Shown one piece after another: positions 63,601-64,000 of a stretch of 64,000 bases of DNA. Below the pieces are notes generated by a model that saw nothing but the letters and a program-made list of their open reading frames with translations, did not search any database and was not told the origin of the DNA. Within the stretch, counting starts at the first letter, position 1, and every line of letters begins with the position of its first letter. Origin of the DNA: Oxyruncus cristatus (Eukaryota > Chordata > Aves > Passeriformes > Cotingidae); NCBI GenBank assembly GCA_013399855.1, contig VXAY01003150.1:4368358-4432357 (forward strand), in the 5' to 3' direction. A program made the translations under genes and the position numbers.

Positions 63601-64000
63601 TGATAGTCAGTTCTGACCTTAAAGAAAAGATATGCGACACCCTCGCTCCTCCAGTAACCAGAGACCCTATTTCCAGTATTAATATTTCTTATCCTATTTG
63701 GAGCCGCTTGTTTTTAACTAAGGGCTGAAACACAGAGCATCAGACAAGGGTGATTTGGAATTGATGTTTTTCTTCCTGTTTAATCAAAGTTCAATCATAT
63801 GCATCTTGAAAAGCCTTAGAACCGCAACAGCTCTTTGCTTCTGCTTTTGATCTCCCTGCAAAAGCATGACCACTACCAGACTCATTAAACACAGCGGGAT
63901 GATTGCCCCCTGCTCAGGCTTTTTCAGCACACGGCATCCACAGCAAGCTCACGTTAATTCTGCCATTCCTCCCACTGTGCAAACAGCCCTGTCTGCTGGG
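57635..64000. other. Non-genic, single-copy DNA to window end
   Basis: No gene is recognised in the last 6.4 kb. Minus-strand frames at 59560-59787 and 59741-60001 overlap each other and have no known domain. The interval 60700-61090 is rich in conserved-looking AT words (AATTGCTTCTCC, GTAATGCATTATTAGCTC, GCAAAATAAAGCTAAATTAAAA) and is the strongest candidate conserved noncoding element of the window. Frames near 61.26-61.55 kb and 62.3-62.6 kb are unrecognised. Confidence 0.6.

Noticed and set aside
1..64000. CRISPR arrays, bacterial operons, toxin systems, endogenous DNA-virus genes or mitochondrial insertions
   Set aside because: No regularly spaced direct repeats, no compact gene arrays and no recognisable viral or mitochondrial reading frames beyond the LTR material described.

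Overview
This window looks like vertebrate, almost certainly avian, nuclear DNA with no protein-coding gene I can support. The main evidence is repeat content. There are three copies of the CR1 LINE tail, the common LINE of birds, with its characteristic ATTCTGTG-type 3' end. There is one LTR of the type common in bird genomes (TGTCATG...TTTTGCTGGGATAGAGTTAA start, TATATAA box, ATTAAA poly(A) signal). Older remnants carry the 'CCCATTGACTTCAATGG' signature of archosaur and turtle CR1-type LINE tails. There are no operons, no bacterial-style gene packing and no long frames. A passerine or other neoavian host is my best guess, and that is inference only.

Layout. 1-14.6 kb is AT-rich single-copy DNA with a short pentanucleotide microsatellite (6138-6162) and a possible old CR1-type remnant near 9.93 kb. 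14.6-14.8 kb is a CR1 tail on the minus strand. 15-25.6 kb is mostly single-copy, with a small CpG cluster carrying a YY1-type motif (18.15-18.43 kb) and a MIR-like SINE (21.50-21.59 kb). 25.7-26.55 kb holds two related segments in inverted orientation and a T-tract broken by an N. 26.6-34.4 kb is single-copy DNA with one stretch open on both strands (31.08-31.52 kb). 34.46-35.07 kb is an LTR-retroelement-like insertion ending at an N and bracketed by a perfect 49-bp duplication of the flank. 35-44.2 kb contains G/T-rich tracts, a perfect 15-bp hairpin, a second duplicated gap edge (38.7-38.86 kb) and a perfect 43-bp tandem duplication (41.01-41.10 kb). 44.21-44.71 kb is a solo LTR. 52.83-53.11 kb (minus) and 54.47-55.40 kb (plus) are CR1 copies, the latter with the end of the degraded reverse-transcriptase frame. 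Old SINE and LINE remnants lie at 56.79 and 57.53 kb. The rest is single-copy noncoding DNA.

The window is probably intergenic or inside a very large intron. The longest open frames (up to 158 codons) are about what chance would give over 64 kb at this base composition, and none shows a family I recognise. The most informative observation is that all three N positions are flanked by the same sequence on both sides. They look like unmerged contig overlaps, and one of them probably joins an insertion-bearing haplotype to an empty one. I found no previously undescribed gene system here. The best leads are the polymorphic insertion, the inverted pair with conserved reading frame, and several conserved-looking homeodomain-type AT-rich islands that need a cross-species alignment.
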